Shown here piece by piece: positions 31,482 to 40,273 of a stretch of 64,000 bases of DNA. Each line of letters starts with the position of its first letter. Within the stretch, counting starts at the first letter, position 1. A program made the translations under genes and the position numbers. The notes below the pieces were generated by a model, which did no database searches, was not told the DNA's origin, and saw only the letters and a program-made list of their open reading frames with translations. The stretch comes from Coemansia sp. RSA 487 (lineage: Eukaryota; Kickxellomycota; Kickxellomycetes; Kickxellales; Kickxellaceae): the NCBI GenBank assembly GCA_027577595.1, contig JANBRJ010000087.1:1-64000 (forward strand). The letters run 5' to 3'.

Positions 31482-33233
31482 ATGCATGTTAATAGCCTGC
31501 CACCTTTGGTGCTGCGCCAAATCCTGACTCACACAGCCACGCCGCTGCATCGGTGGTGGAAAGACTGGAAGCACATTCTGCCACTTGCGCAAGTGTGTGC
31601 GCAGTGGCGGGACATCGGCATGCCGCTAGTGTACAGCCATCTGTTCGTGTACTGCATAGAGACGGAGACCGATGACGATTCTGACGATGAAGGCGATGAC
31701 GTAGCGATCCGCGAGATCCGCTCATACGGAGCTGTTCCTAAAATGGAATGGATGACCAACGGACCGCTCATATTAGCCAACCGGACCATGGAGCTCGTGC
31801 GTGATGTACGTATTAACTTACGAGGCCCCGGATACATGTTTCCTTTCCTTAGCAACATAGTTGGCTTGCTGGACCAAATGAACCATACGTGGCCGCTGGT
31901 CCATACGCTATCGATTCATTTGGCATCCGATTACATGGAGCCTGAATCCTATCAAAATACAATGGATGGGATGATGGAAACTGCCGCTTTGTTTGCAGAC
32001 ACTCTGGCACGCGTGTTTCCTGGGATAACCAAGCTACGTGTGGGTGGATGTGATGGGAGCGAGGCCTTTTGTCGGTTCGCTGACCGCCTTTCGTACCATT
32101 ACTCAATGCAGCTAAACAGTCTTTTCAGTAGGTACCCGATGTCTTGCATGTCCCCGTGCTTTAGCAGCGAATTGACGTACCTGCATTTGGTGGTTCGCCC
32201 GTATATCGGTCAGCTGGTGCCCCATGTGGCTCCTCGTGCCTTAAAGTACCTGTGTCTGGACGGGATTAGCGTGTTTTTCAGATGGCAATGCTTCTACGAA
32301 AACGAGGGTAGCGTGCGTGATGTGTGTTTTGAGCAGCTGGAGCATCTTTCAGTGCACTACAATGGTATTCACAATATGGAGGTCGATGCAGTGGTGACCA
32401 GCAATTACAGCGGACGCAGAAATGAGGCCTCGGGGTTGCCCTACTGGCTAGAGTTTCCAATGCTAAAATCCCTGACCATCACACGGTGCCCCGAGACGGG
32501 TGGGCTGCTTTCGTGCTGCAGTCTTCCGCGAGATACATTGATGTCTGTTACGTTGGAAGGTGCTGTGGGCGCGGTCTGTGCATTGGCGCAGTTCGTTGGT
32601 GATGTGACACATGCGGGCGAGCTTTCGGTATCTGTGCACGGATCACCCGAGGAAGGAGGAAGTGGCTATTCGGAGCAAAAGGGTGATAGTATGGTTAGTG
32701 CGCTAAACCTCTTATACTCGGAGGACTGGCATCTGGACAACGGAGTCCTGTGTCTGTTTGACGATATAGTACTAAGAAATAACCACATTGCTGGTATCCA
32801 GTCAACCAACCTGAAGGAGCTGACCCTGGATTCACCGCTGAGCCTAAGTATGTTTGTCAAAATCATCGAAACCCAACCGCAGCTGATCTCGATATCTTGC
32901 TACAATCTTCAGATAAATAAGGCTGAACAAGTGGATAACTTTATATTGGAAATGATAATTGATAAACTGGATGATTCTGTAGACCAGGTGGAACAGTGGG
33001 TCAATAATGTACAGCCGCTGGTCTCGCAGTTGGAGCGCATCACTGTGTGCAACCATATTGATTTGTTTTCGCAAAAGGCTGCCCTGTCGCTGGCATGTTG
33101 GCTAATGGTAAGCATCTATTCATTGAAATACATATTGGTCAGTAGATTAAATCTGAAACACATAGAGTTGTTTGTCGAGCAAGCAAAGCACCAGTACCCG
33201 CATTTATTAGACATTGCAATAAACACAAAATAG
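31482..33233 (+). CDS. F-box-like / leucine-rich repeat protein
   Basis: 583 aa. It begins MHVNSLPPLVLRQILTHTA and continues ILPLAQVCAQWRDIGMPLVYSHL, an F-box-like module. An acidic insert (ETETDDDSDDEGDD) follows, in the same place as the acidic insert of the decayed gene near 20 kb. Then come irregular leucine-rich repeats (ELTYLHLVVRPYI, ALKYLCLDGISVF, QLEHLSVHYNGI, NLKELTLDSPLSL) and a closing HIELFVEQAKHQYPHLLDIAIN. It is a likely SCF-type adaptor by family; partners are unknown. Its TAG ends two bases from the convergent DHA2 transporter stop, so transcripts almost surely overlap at their 3' ends. Confidence 0.72.
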   Translation: MHVNSLPPLVLRQILTHTATPLHRWWKDWKHILPLAQVCAQWRDIGMPLVYSHLFVYCIETETDDDSDDEGDDVAIREIRSYGAVPKMEWMTNGPLILANRTMELVRDVRINLRGPGYMFPFLSNIVGLLDQMNHTWPLVHTLSIHLASDYMEPESYQNTMDGMMETAALFADTLARVFPGITKLRVGGCDGSEAFCRFADRLSYHYSMQLNSLFSRYPMSCMSPCFSSELTYLHLVVRPYIGQLVPHVAPRALKYLCLDGISVFFRWQCFYENEGSVRDVCFEQLEHLSVHYNGIHNMEVDAVVTSNYSGRRNEASGLPYWLEFPMLKSLTITRCPETGGLLSCCSLPRDTLMSVTLEGAVGAVCALAQFVGDVTHAGELSVSVHGSPEEGGSGYSEQKGDSMVSALNLLYSEDWHLDNGVLCLFDDIVLRNNHIAGIQSTNLKELTLDSPLSLSMFVKIIETQPQLISISCYNLQINKAEQVDNFILEMIIDKLDDSVDQVEQWVNNVQPLVSQLERITVCNHIDLFSQKAALSLACWLMVSIYSLKYILVSRLNLKHIELFVEQAKHQYPHLLDIAINTK

Positions 33234-33235
33234 GC

Positions 33236-34951
33236 TTATTCGCCACCAAACGATGGTTTGGTTCCCGCCTTTAGCGGAATGTGCTTCAGCGGAAGGGTCA
33301 ATAGGAATGCAATAGCGGCAAATGGCACGTTTGCAATAAAGATCTTCTTCAGCCCCTCGACATACACGTGGACCAGCGAATGCTGCAGCTCCAGTGGCAA
33401 CCCGCCCTTGTAGATCAGGCTCTGGTCGTTGAATGATGCGCCCAGGATAGACGCATACTGCGGGTTGGCCAGGGCTAAATCGGTGATACGCGGGATGGCG
33501 TAGTTCTGGAAAATGCACTCCATTGCGGCGATTCCAATGCTTGCGCCCAGGATGCGCATGAAGAGGAACAGAGTGGTGGCAGCGGCCATGTCCTCTGCAG
33601 GCGCTGCCGTCTGCACCACGATCATCAGGATCTGGATATTCAGTCCGAGTCCGAATCCCATCAGAAAAAGGAACCCGATTTGCTTGCCCTGGCTTATGTC
33701 CTCGTTAAACAGAACCATCAGCCCGGTTCCAACAACCATTACTACAGACCCCACTATTACGAACCCACGATAGCGTCCTGTCTTTGTAACAATAAATCCA
33801 GATGCCACCGATACAAGCGACACGCTCAGCAAGTATGGCAGCAAATGCAGACCCGATGAGATTGCGCTGTCGTTTTTGACTATTGTGTACCAGATCGGGA
33901 TGTAGAACATTGGGACAAACATTGCAACACCGGCAAAGAACTGGCCAGTCACAGCAAGGCTTACGTTGCGATTGCGAAACAGTGGGAGAGGCACCGTTGG
34001 ATTAGCTGGCGTTTTCCACTCGATCAGAATAAACACGCCGATGCTCAAAAAGCTGAAGATCAAGAGGCACACGACTCGAGCGGATTTCCAAGGGAACGAT
34101 TTGCCGCCCCATGTCAGCGCCAGCAGAAGCATAACAACGGCACCTATCAGAACCAGTGACCCAAGAAGATCCACCTTCTTCAGCTTCTCTTTAAATGACC
34201 CGTGCGGCTGCGGGAGGCGTAGGAATAGAACAACAATTATGAGCACAACACCCGATATCGGCAGGTTGATCAGGAACGCCCAGCGCCAGCTTGCTTTGTC
34301 AGAAAACACGCCGCCTAGAACCGGTCCAATAACCGACGCTATGGACCACACTGCGCCCAGCACACCCATGAACGCCGGCCGCTCTGTCTCTGACGTAACA
34401 TCGGATATGATTATAAACACTAATGCAATCAGTCCCGCGCCCCCAATACCCTGCAATGCACGCCCGAATATAAGAATTCCCATGCTTTGCGCCCATCCAC
34501 ACGCCGCACTGCCACCAAAGAACACAACAATTGAGAATAGAAGGGTGGGAACGCGGCCAAATGTATCGCTTAGTCGGCCGTACAGTGGCTGAAGCGCCGT
34601 GGATGTTAGCATGTAGGCCGTTGAAATCCAAGTGGCGTCCGACAGCGCGTCGAATTCCTGCGAGATCTTGGGAATCGCTGTCGTGACGATGGTCAGATCC
34701 AGGCTGGATAGGAGCATAATCAGCGATAGCGACACAAACACTATGAGTTTCCTGACCCCCGACATTTCACCATCCGGATGATTATTGCTGCTTCCATGGC
34801 TACTGGATGTTGTTGTTGCGGCCGTTGGCTGTTTCTCGATATCCGTTTGGCTTTTTGGCTCTACTAAAATAGTGTGCTGCGACTGGCCATCCGTTTCTGT
34901 TACAGAATGCGCCTCCTTTACCATTAGTTGCTTCGCTATCTTGGTAGACAT
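33236..34951 (-). CDS. DHA2-type MFS drug:proton antiporter
   Basis: 571 aa. A cytosolic S/T-rich N terminus of about 65 residues precedes about 14 predicted hydrophobic spans. Family motifs: LDLTIVTTAIPKI in TM1, YGRLSDTFGR in the loop 2-3 (motif A), GRALQGIGGAGLIAL in TM4 (motif B), GPVLGGVFSD in TM5 (motif C) and SWRWAFLINLP, which is diagnostic of DHA2. Relatives export toxins, drugs or basic amino acids from the plasma membrane or vacuole; the substrate cannot be assigned. The C-terminal 30 residues are polar. It starts at ATG 34951. Confidence 0.9.
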   Translation of the reverse strand: MSTKIAKQLMVKEAHSVTETDGQSQHTILVEPKSQTDIEKQPTAATTTSSSHGSSNNHPDGEMSGVRKLIVFVSLSLIMLLSSLDLTIVTTAIPKISQEFDALSDATWISTAYMLTSTALQPLYGRLSDTFGRVPTLLFSIVVFFGGSAACGWAQSMGILIFGRALQGIGGAGLIALVFIIISDVTSETERPAFMGVLGAVWSIASVIGPVLGGVFSDKASWRWAFLINLPISGVVLIIVVLFLRLPQPHGSFKEKLKKVDLLGSLVLIGAVVMLLLALTWGGKSFPWKSARVVCLLIFSFLSIGVFILIEWKTPANPTVPLPLFRNRNVSLAVTGQFFAGVAMFVPMFYIPIWYTIVKNDSAISSGLHLLPYLLSVSLVSVASGFIVTKTGRYRGFVIVGSVVMVVGTGLMVLFNEDISQGKQIGFLFLMGFGLGLNIQILMIVVQTAAPAEDMAAATTLFLFMRILGASIGIAAMECIFQNYAIPRITDLALANPQYASILGASFNDQSLIYKGGLPLELQHSLVHVYVEGLKKIFIANVPFAAIAFLLTLPLKHIPLKAGTKPSFGGE

Positions 34952-35520
34952 AGTCTAAAGCTTTAAAACGTTCTAATGAAGAGTTTAAAATAAAGGTGGA
35001 CAGCTACTGGAGAAAGATGGAACCATTTCTAGAATCCTTCTTTTCTTCTAGTTGATGTAGGTACGTAATTTTGTGCTTGGGGGTCTGAGCCACGCTCTAC
35101 TAACTAAGCTTGCTTGCTAGTAGATGATGTCCTATGGGGAGAACTAAGAAGTATTTACTGGAAATAAACAAAGGAAGCAAGCTCGACAGTTGGTTGTTTG
35201 TTTATGTTTGAGGACAATGCCATGATGATTATTGTTCCAACATTGTCTTTGTTTTCTTATTGCCCACAAATAGACAGTATTAAAGATTCCAATAGGCCAC
35301 AAAGTATGTAAAGTAGATATGGAGATACTTCGGTCGCAAGATCCAGGTCAAAGAGCAGTTACCGTAAATATCATTTGTTCACGCAGTTGGGGAGGAAAGG
35401 GACATTAGATTAGTAGGGATGACCCAAATTGTATTTTCATCCCTCTTCAGTGATAGCGATTAGGCTTGCAACTTGTGAGCCTAGTGAAATCGCAATATGA
35501 TTGACTCTGCAAGTCAACCA
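34952..35520. other. Intergenic
   Basis: The 5' region of the DHA2 gene and AT-rich spacer. No ORF or RNA gene was seen. Confidence 0.5.
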
Positions 35521-35539
35521 TATTTTTAGTATTTCACAA

Positions 35540-35606
35540 GGACTTTCAATACGAAAAAGTTCCTCTTTGGTTTTATTCAAACAAAAAATTGGCTTTTATA
35601 GCCGCT
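35540..35606 (-). repeat. TATA-palindrome repeat, copy R5
   Basis: On the minus strand: GCGGCTATAAAAGCCA, about 28 bp, then GAGGAACTTTTTCG, where only the left palindrome arm is kept. The TATA core CTATAAAAG is at 35593-35601. It is paired head-to-head with copy R2 (35694-35800). Confidence 0.65.
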
Positions 35607-35693
35607 AAAGCTCTATGCACAACATTCTGATGATAGTGGCCCAGTAACCCGCAAGCCTAATCGTTATCATAGTATGCTTTCCAACTATCTAGT

Positions 35694-35800
35694 TCAATTG
35701 TTGCAATGTTTGTGCGGCTATAAAAGCCAGGTCGTTTATTGATAATAAAAACGAGGAACTTTAGTTCTGCTTTGTCAAACTCTTTGAAATAATAGCAATT
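35694..35800 (+). repeat. TATA-palindrome repeat, copy R2
   Basis: ATTGTTGCAATGTTTGTGCGGCTATAAAAGCCAGG (TATA 35718-35726), then GAGGAACTTTAGTTCT with the palindrome at 35755-35768, 28 bp after the TATA. The flank is nearly identical to copy R1 at 20.57 kb. Confidence 0.75.
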
Positions 35801-36019
35801 ATTGTGAAATCATCTGTCACGCTTTATATGAAAATAAGGCGACAGTAGTAGTGCACTGGTAATTCGACCCTTAAAAAAAAGTAGGTGCGCCTTTCGTCAT
35901 AGGTTATTGGAAATGCTGTGATTTATTTTCTAGCAATATCGTTGGCATCTGACTAGTAGCGAGTGTTTAGTTTGATGTTTCCAACCACATCGTCCTTGTT
36001 ACAGGAATAAAGTGTGATC

Positions 36020-36080
36020 AAAACCGGAACTAAAAGTTCCTCTCTTTATTCATTCAATCATGGCTTTTATAGCCGTATAT
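36020..36080 (-). repeat. TATA-palindrome repeat, copy R4
   Basis: On the minus strand: ACGGCTATAAAAGCCATG (TATA 36064-36072), ATTGAATGAATAAAG, then GGAACTTTTAGTTCC (36026-36040), which has one extra T at the centre. It is head-to-head with copy R3. Confidence 0.75.
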
Positions 36081-36139
36081 AAAAAACACTATTTGGGTAA
36101 TTGGATAGTATACAATATATGCCATCCAATTATCTGAAT

Positions 36140-36225
36140 AGTTTTTGTTTGATTGTAGCGGCTATAAAAGGCCATATTTTATTATAACAAATATAAAGGA
36201 ACTTTGGTTCCGCTTGTGATCCCTT
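36140..36225 (+). repeat. TATA-palindrome repeat, copy R3 (promoter of the DUF1703-like remnant)
   Basis: GCGGCTATAAAAGGCC (TATA 36162-36170), 27 bp, then GGAACTTTGGTTCC (36198-36211). The broken PD-(D/E)XK gene starts within about 50 bp downstream, so this copy sits where a core promoter should be. Confidence 0.7.
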
Positions 36226-36253
36226 TTTATTAATGTAACATTTACGGCCGAAA

Positions 36254-36811
36254 GTGTATGCACATATTTGCAGATTTGAGCTGATTTCGCCAGCACAGCT
36301 TAAAATAAGCACAAACCTGCTCGAATCAACACACGAGATGGGGATTTACAAGGGCGATCTTCAACGGTTTTCGCGGTCGCTCCACGCGTGTATGGTCAAC
36401 ATACCCGGCCTCGGAGAAGAGACGTCAGAAAGGTTCTACTAGACCATTCTGCCATCGTACCTCTTCCCAGTAACAAGATTAGGATACGCGATTCACAATG
36501 AAGCCATGATGGAGAACGGTCGCGCAGACATCTTGCTATTCCCCACCTTGCTATTCCCCGCGCCCTGCCATCTTTGCTTCGACAACACGCCGACACCGTA
36601 CTACATCTTCGAACTAAAGAGATACGATGGCAGCACTACCTCGACAAGTGCTGTACGGACAGCTGTAGGTAATCAGCGCAAGGCTGCAAGGCATGTTTTC
36701 AGACAGACAATTCAAGCTCAGACGTAGATCTATGAGCGTTACTACCCGGCATTAGAGGATAAGGCAAGTGCATGCGATTACATGTATGTGGTTGAGATAT
36801 CCTTCTGAATG
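36254..36811 (+). pseudogene. Remnant of a PD-(D/E)XK nuclease-like (DUF1703-type) gene
   Basis: One reading frame carries protein-like sequence for about 560 bp but contains internal TAG codons near 36440 and 36725. Recognisable core: an acidic HNEAMMENGRADILLFP, then YYIFELKRYDG, then an AxxxxxQ-type helix and YERYYPALEDK, with a closing YMYVVEISF strand. The E...GRxD...ExK series matches the nuclease fold found at the C terminus of DUF1703/AAA-ATPase-like fungal proteins. The N-terminal ATPase-like part of that family is not seen. A 23-bp tandem duplication lies just downstream at 36872-36917. Identification is by motif only. Confidence 0.55.
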
Positions 36812-36871
36812 AATCAGTTCTGCATTATCGCAACAAGAGGGAGGCAGACTGAAAATGCAGATGGCACAATC

Positions 36872-36917
36872 AGCTGGCCAGTTGTTGGCTATGAAGCTGG
36901 CCAGTTGTTGGCTATGA
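36872..36917 (+). repeat. 23-bp exact tandem duplication
   Basis: AGCTGGCCAGTTGTTGGCTA followed by TGA, present twice in direct contact. It lies at the 3' side of the decayed nuclease-like gene. Confidence 0.9.
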
Positions 36918-37011
36918 GGACGGGATTGAGATCAAAGATAGTGTTAGCTATGACCAACTTGGAGATGATCTGGGAATTATTGAAAATGGCATTTTGCGAG
37001 AGATAATTGTA

Positions 37012-37656
37012 AGTGGCAATTTGATCATTTTAACAACCTAGCTTTTATGTTGGATATCAAATAAAGCAGCGGCTTTTGGCTTCCCTTTTATATCGTTTGG
37101 GCTATAAAATTGATCATCGTGTGAAAATACCTGTGGTTGCTGCTCACGTTGATTAATCGCCCGAGTATAAAGGACTTTGGAAACTTTATACAATACATTC
37201 TCTATCCTCCAACGCTAATGCAAGCAAATGTAAAGCTTGGAAAACATTTCAGCGGTTGCCACTAACGGCTCTTGAGAAGAATGTGACGAACATCGTTGTT
37301 AATGAAAAGTCATTTATGGATCTAGTCGATTTGTATTGCATCACAGCTAGCCTTCCCCCCTAGCGCTTTTTTTTCCTTTACGCTTGTCTACTGTTGAAGC
37401 ATTAGGCTTTGACGTTACAATGCTCAATCCCAATTGTGGCGGCCAAAAAAACGGATTAGGTGCTATGACAATGTTGAAATCTACTGTGAGGAACACATCC
37501 ATTGTGTAAGAAAAGCTAAGCAATAGAAGATAGTGTTGAATGTACATTGCCTTTGCCTTTCTGGCTATATAAACTCTACATTTTATCATTTGCTATCTCT
37601 CTATCTCTCCTTTCCTTGGACTTACGTATCAGAGTTTATCTAGTTTTTCAATAGCC
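37012..37656. other. Spacer with promoter-like and coding-like debris
   Basis: It holds two TATA-like strings (GGGCTATAAAATTG near 37098-37112 and GAGTATAAAGG near 37163-37173). A short open frame without ATG (about 37216-37365) reads KAWKTFQRLPLTALEKNV and stops after LPP; it may be a gene remnant. TATATAAACTC at about 37565-37575 is the likely TATA box of the first acyltransferase gene. Confidence 0.4.
37565..37575 (+). promoter_or_regulatory. TATA box of acyltransferase gene 1
   Basis: GGCTATATAAACTC about 85-90 bp before the ATG at 37657, followed by a CT-rich leader (CTATCTCTCTATCTCTCC), a common layout of fungal promoters. Confidence 0.6.
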
Positions 37657-39156
37657 ATGGAAGCTTTTACAAGCACCGTTAGCTCACAGATCATTCGCCT
37701 TGACGGCCTCGATGCCTTGGCTTCTATCTTTACTATTCCTATTTGCTACTGGTACGAAAATAGTGCACGCGACTCATGGGATACATTTATGCCACCCGAA
37801 ATATTGGAGCGAGCATTTTACAAAACGCTGCAAGAACTTCCCATTTTTTCTGGTCATCTAATGGCCGATTCCAACAGCCGTTTGTACGTCGAGGTGGATA
37901 AAGACAACTTGAATATGCCAGTGTATACGGACACTTGCTGCGATTTGGACTATTCTGTCATGCAAGAGACTGGCTTCAACATTAGCAAGCTTCCTGCTGG
38001 CTTGCGTGAAGAATACAGGGTTCCAGCTCCTTCTGGACTGGTCGGCGGGCAAATCAAGCCAGCCCATATTCGTATCGTCAGATTCAAAGACAACAGCGGT
38101 GTGCTTGTTTTCGCATGTATCTCACATTACATTTTCGACGGGTACGGATACGCGCAATTTATGAATCGGTGGGCCGAGGTATCCAGATGGATGCAGCAGC
38201 CTCAGGACGCTAACAAGGCGCCATTGCCAGCGAGCTTGTTTACATACGATCGCTCGATCCATTCAAGCTACCGATCGGAGCAAACCACTGCCCTTGATAC
38301 CCCTATGATTGAGGCCATGTCGACTGGTACCGCTTTTACCAAGTGGGTGTCGTGGCTATCTCCTGAGACACGCGGAAGAATATTCAAGGCAATGTTGGGT
38401 TCATCTGGCCATACATGCTGCTTTTTCCACGTTTCTTCAACGATACTAGAGAATCTCCGCACTTGCGTGCAAAAACATGCACCACAAGATACTCGGCTTT
38501 CAATGAACGACATCATCACGGCATATATAACCATCGTGGTTGCGCAGGCAAAGGAAAAAGCATCTGCCGACTGGTGGAACAAGCCAATGCCTTTGGCGTT
38601 TCGTTCAATTTTTGGCAGCAAGCAAGGAGAGCCCAGAGACTATACAGTCGTGACTTACGTAAACATGCGCTCACGTATAAACCAACCCAATATCGGCAAA
38701 TATATGGGAAACATGGCTTTTGGAAAAGGAGTTCAACTCTCACAGGATCAGATCCAAGAAGGGCCCACGGACAAGGTATTAGCTACGCTGGCGCTAAGGA
38801 TACGCCAGACTATTTCAACAACCGACGAGAAGTATGTTGGCCAATTCGGAAACTTACTTGACAAAGAGTACGATAACTTTCTGCGGCTGACAATGTCTAC
38901 TTCAAAAATCAAACGCAAGCTAATGTTTAGTAACCAGACCAGGTTTGCCCATTACGACGTTGACTTTGGAGCAGGCATTCCGGCTATGGTGCGGCATGCG
39001 CCTCATGCATTTGTGGATTTGGCATATGTAATGCCCGCTAATCCGACAACAGGCGGCTACGAAATTGAGTTTAATCTTGCGCCAGATGTGGCACTTCATC
39101 TTATCCGAAACAGCAGCTGGATGAAGCTGGTAGACAGGTACGACTGCTACATATAG
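37657..39156 (+). CDS. BAHD-type acyltransferase, copy 1
   Basis: 499 aa. The catalytic HxxxD is H157-D161 (SHYIFDGYG), and the structural DFGxG motif reads VDFGAGIPAMV near residue 443. Two-domain BAHD/transferase family (PF02458 type) enzymes move an acyl group from CoA to an alcohol or amine; fungal members include trichothecene 3-O-acetyltransferase. Acceptor and acyl donor cannot be read from sequence. It has no signal peptide, so it is probably cytosolic. It is intronless and the first of three tandem same-strand paralogues of 499-503 aa, sharing YWYxN near residue 31, FMPP/FMPA near 45, NLNMPxYTD near 85, and a C-terminal WMxLVxxxxxxx. Confidence 0.85.
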   Translation: MEAFTSTVSSQIIRLDGLDALASIFTIPICYWYENSARDSWDTFMPPEILERAFYKTLQELPIFSGHLMADSNSRLYVEVDKDNLNMPVYTDTCCDLDYSVMQETGFNISKLPAGLREEYRVPAPSGLVGGQIKPAHIRIVRFKDNSGVLVFACISHYIFDGYGYAQFMNRWAEVSRWMQQPQDANKAPLPASLFTYDRSIHSSYRSEQTTALDTPMIEAMSTGTAFTKWVSWLSPETRGRIFKAMLGSSGHTCCFFHVSSTILENLRTCVQKHAPQDTRLSMNDIITAYITIVVAQAKEKASADWWNKPMPLAFRSIFGSKQGEPRDYTVVTYVNMRSRINQPNIGKYMGNMAFGKGVQLSQDQIQEGPTDKVLATLALRIRQTISTTDEKYVGQFGNLLDKEYDNFLRLTMSTSKIKRKLMFSNQTRFAHYDVDFGAGIPAMVRHAPHAFVDLAYVMPANPTTGGYEIEFNLAPDVALHLIRNSSWMKLVDRYDCYI

Positions 39157-40273
39157 TTATTAATCATATATACATCTTTTACATTGGCCGTTTCAAGTGC
39201 ATTATTTCAGAAAACACTTGTATAATTCTTTGAATTTGGATATGTCTTGGAAAGCTGAATAATAAAAAACAACTAATATCTCGTATTCCCGCCATAAATG
39301 GACAACCGGTACTGTGGCACCAGAGGCAACATTTCTTACTATTATTTACTCAATTTATGAAAGGAAGTCAAATGATTAGTGTACAAAATTTGTGCATTGC
39401 CCACAGTGCATTTGTTAAGATAAAATAATTCACACGCAATACAATCATCCAGGGAGCTGCTTAGAGATAGTTATAAATATGTGTTGCATTCTTTTTATCT
39501 AAAAATGGACAATTGACTTCTGAAGCACCTGCTGAAAAATCAAGAGAAAAATTTTTAAGATCGCTATCTTCACACGAGTTTAGTGGCAAAACGACAAATG
39601 TCTAGTTTATATTTACACACTATTGCATGGACATTAGAGTGGCTACCAAATATGTTTACACATTCATAGTAAATGTAATACAATTAAGTTATCTCAGTGC
39701 AAAGAACAAAGCAACAGCAAAATATTACATTATCCCCGTTAGATAAATTATTGCTCACAGGGTGTGGTCAGGAAGCCACATTTTCCTTGTGAATTTTCTG
39801 TTTACAAGACTTTTCTTCACAGGAATCGCTTTTTCTTTGGGCACTTTAATTCTGCGCTCAAGAATTCCGAGCTCCCATGTGCCACATACAACAATATCCT
39901 TCATAGTGTTTAATATTATAGTAGTGTAGGGATTGCCACTTTTTGCTATGCTGGAGTAAAGCTAGAGACTATTCGCTAGAGTAAAAGCAGTTGTCATTTT
40001 GCTATGGAAATTTGTTTGTCTAAATGTGTGGCACGCTTGCATTGTATTACTACTTGTCAGCGAGTAGCCTAAACTAGCTTCCCACGAGGCATATGTCAAC
40101 AATCAATGTCGTTTCTCGTTTTATGTCCATACGATATAGTATTTTCAGTAGATATCAAGGCAAAAAGCACAAGTAAAAGACGTAGAGCTCGAAAAAAGTG
40201 TTATTCGAAAGTGATCAGCTTTTTTATATCTCAATTTTTATTTTCCAGCTATCTTTAATATATTTCACTAAAC
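39157..40273. other. Spacer between acyltransferase copies 1 and 2
   Basis: 1.1 kb of AT-rich sequence. No ORF and no recognisable remnant of a fourth acyltransferase were seen. TTTTTTATATCTC at about 40218-40230 may be the promoter of copy 2. Confidence 0.5.
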
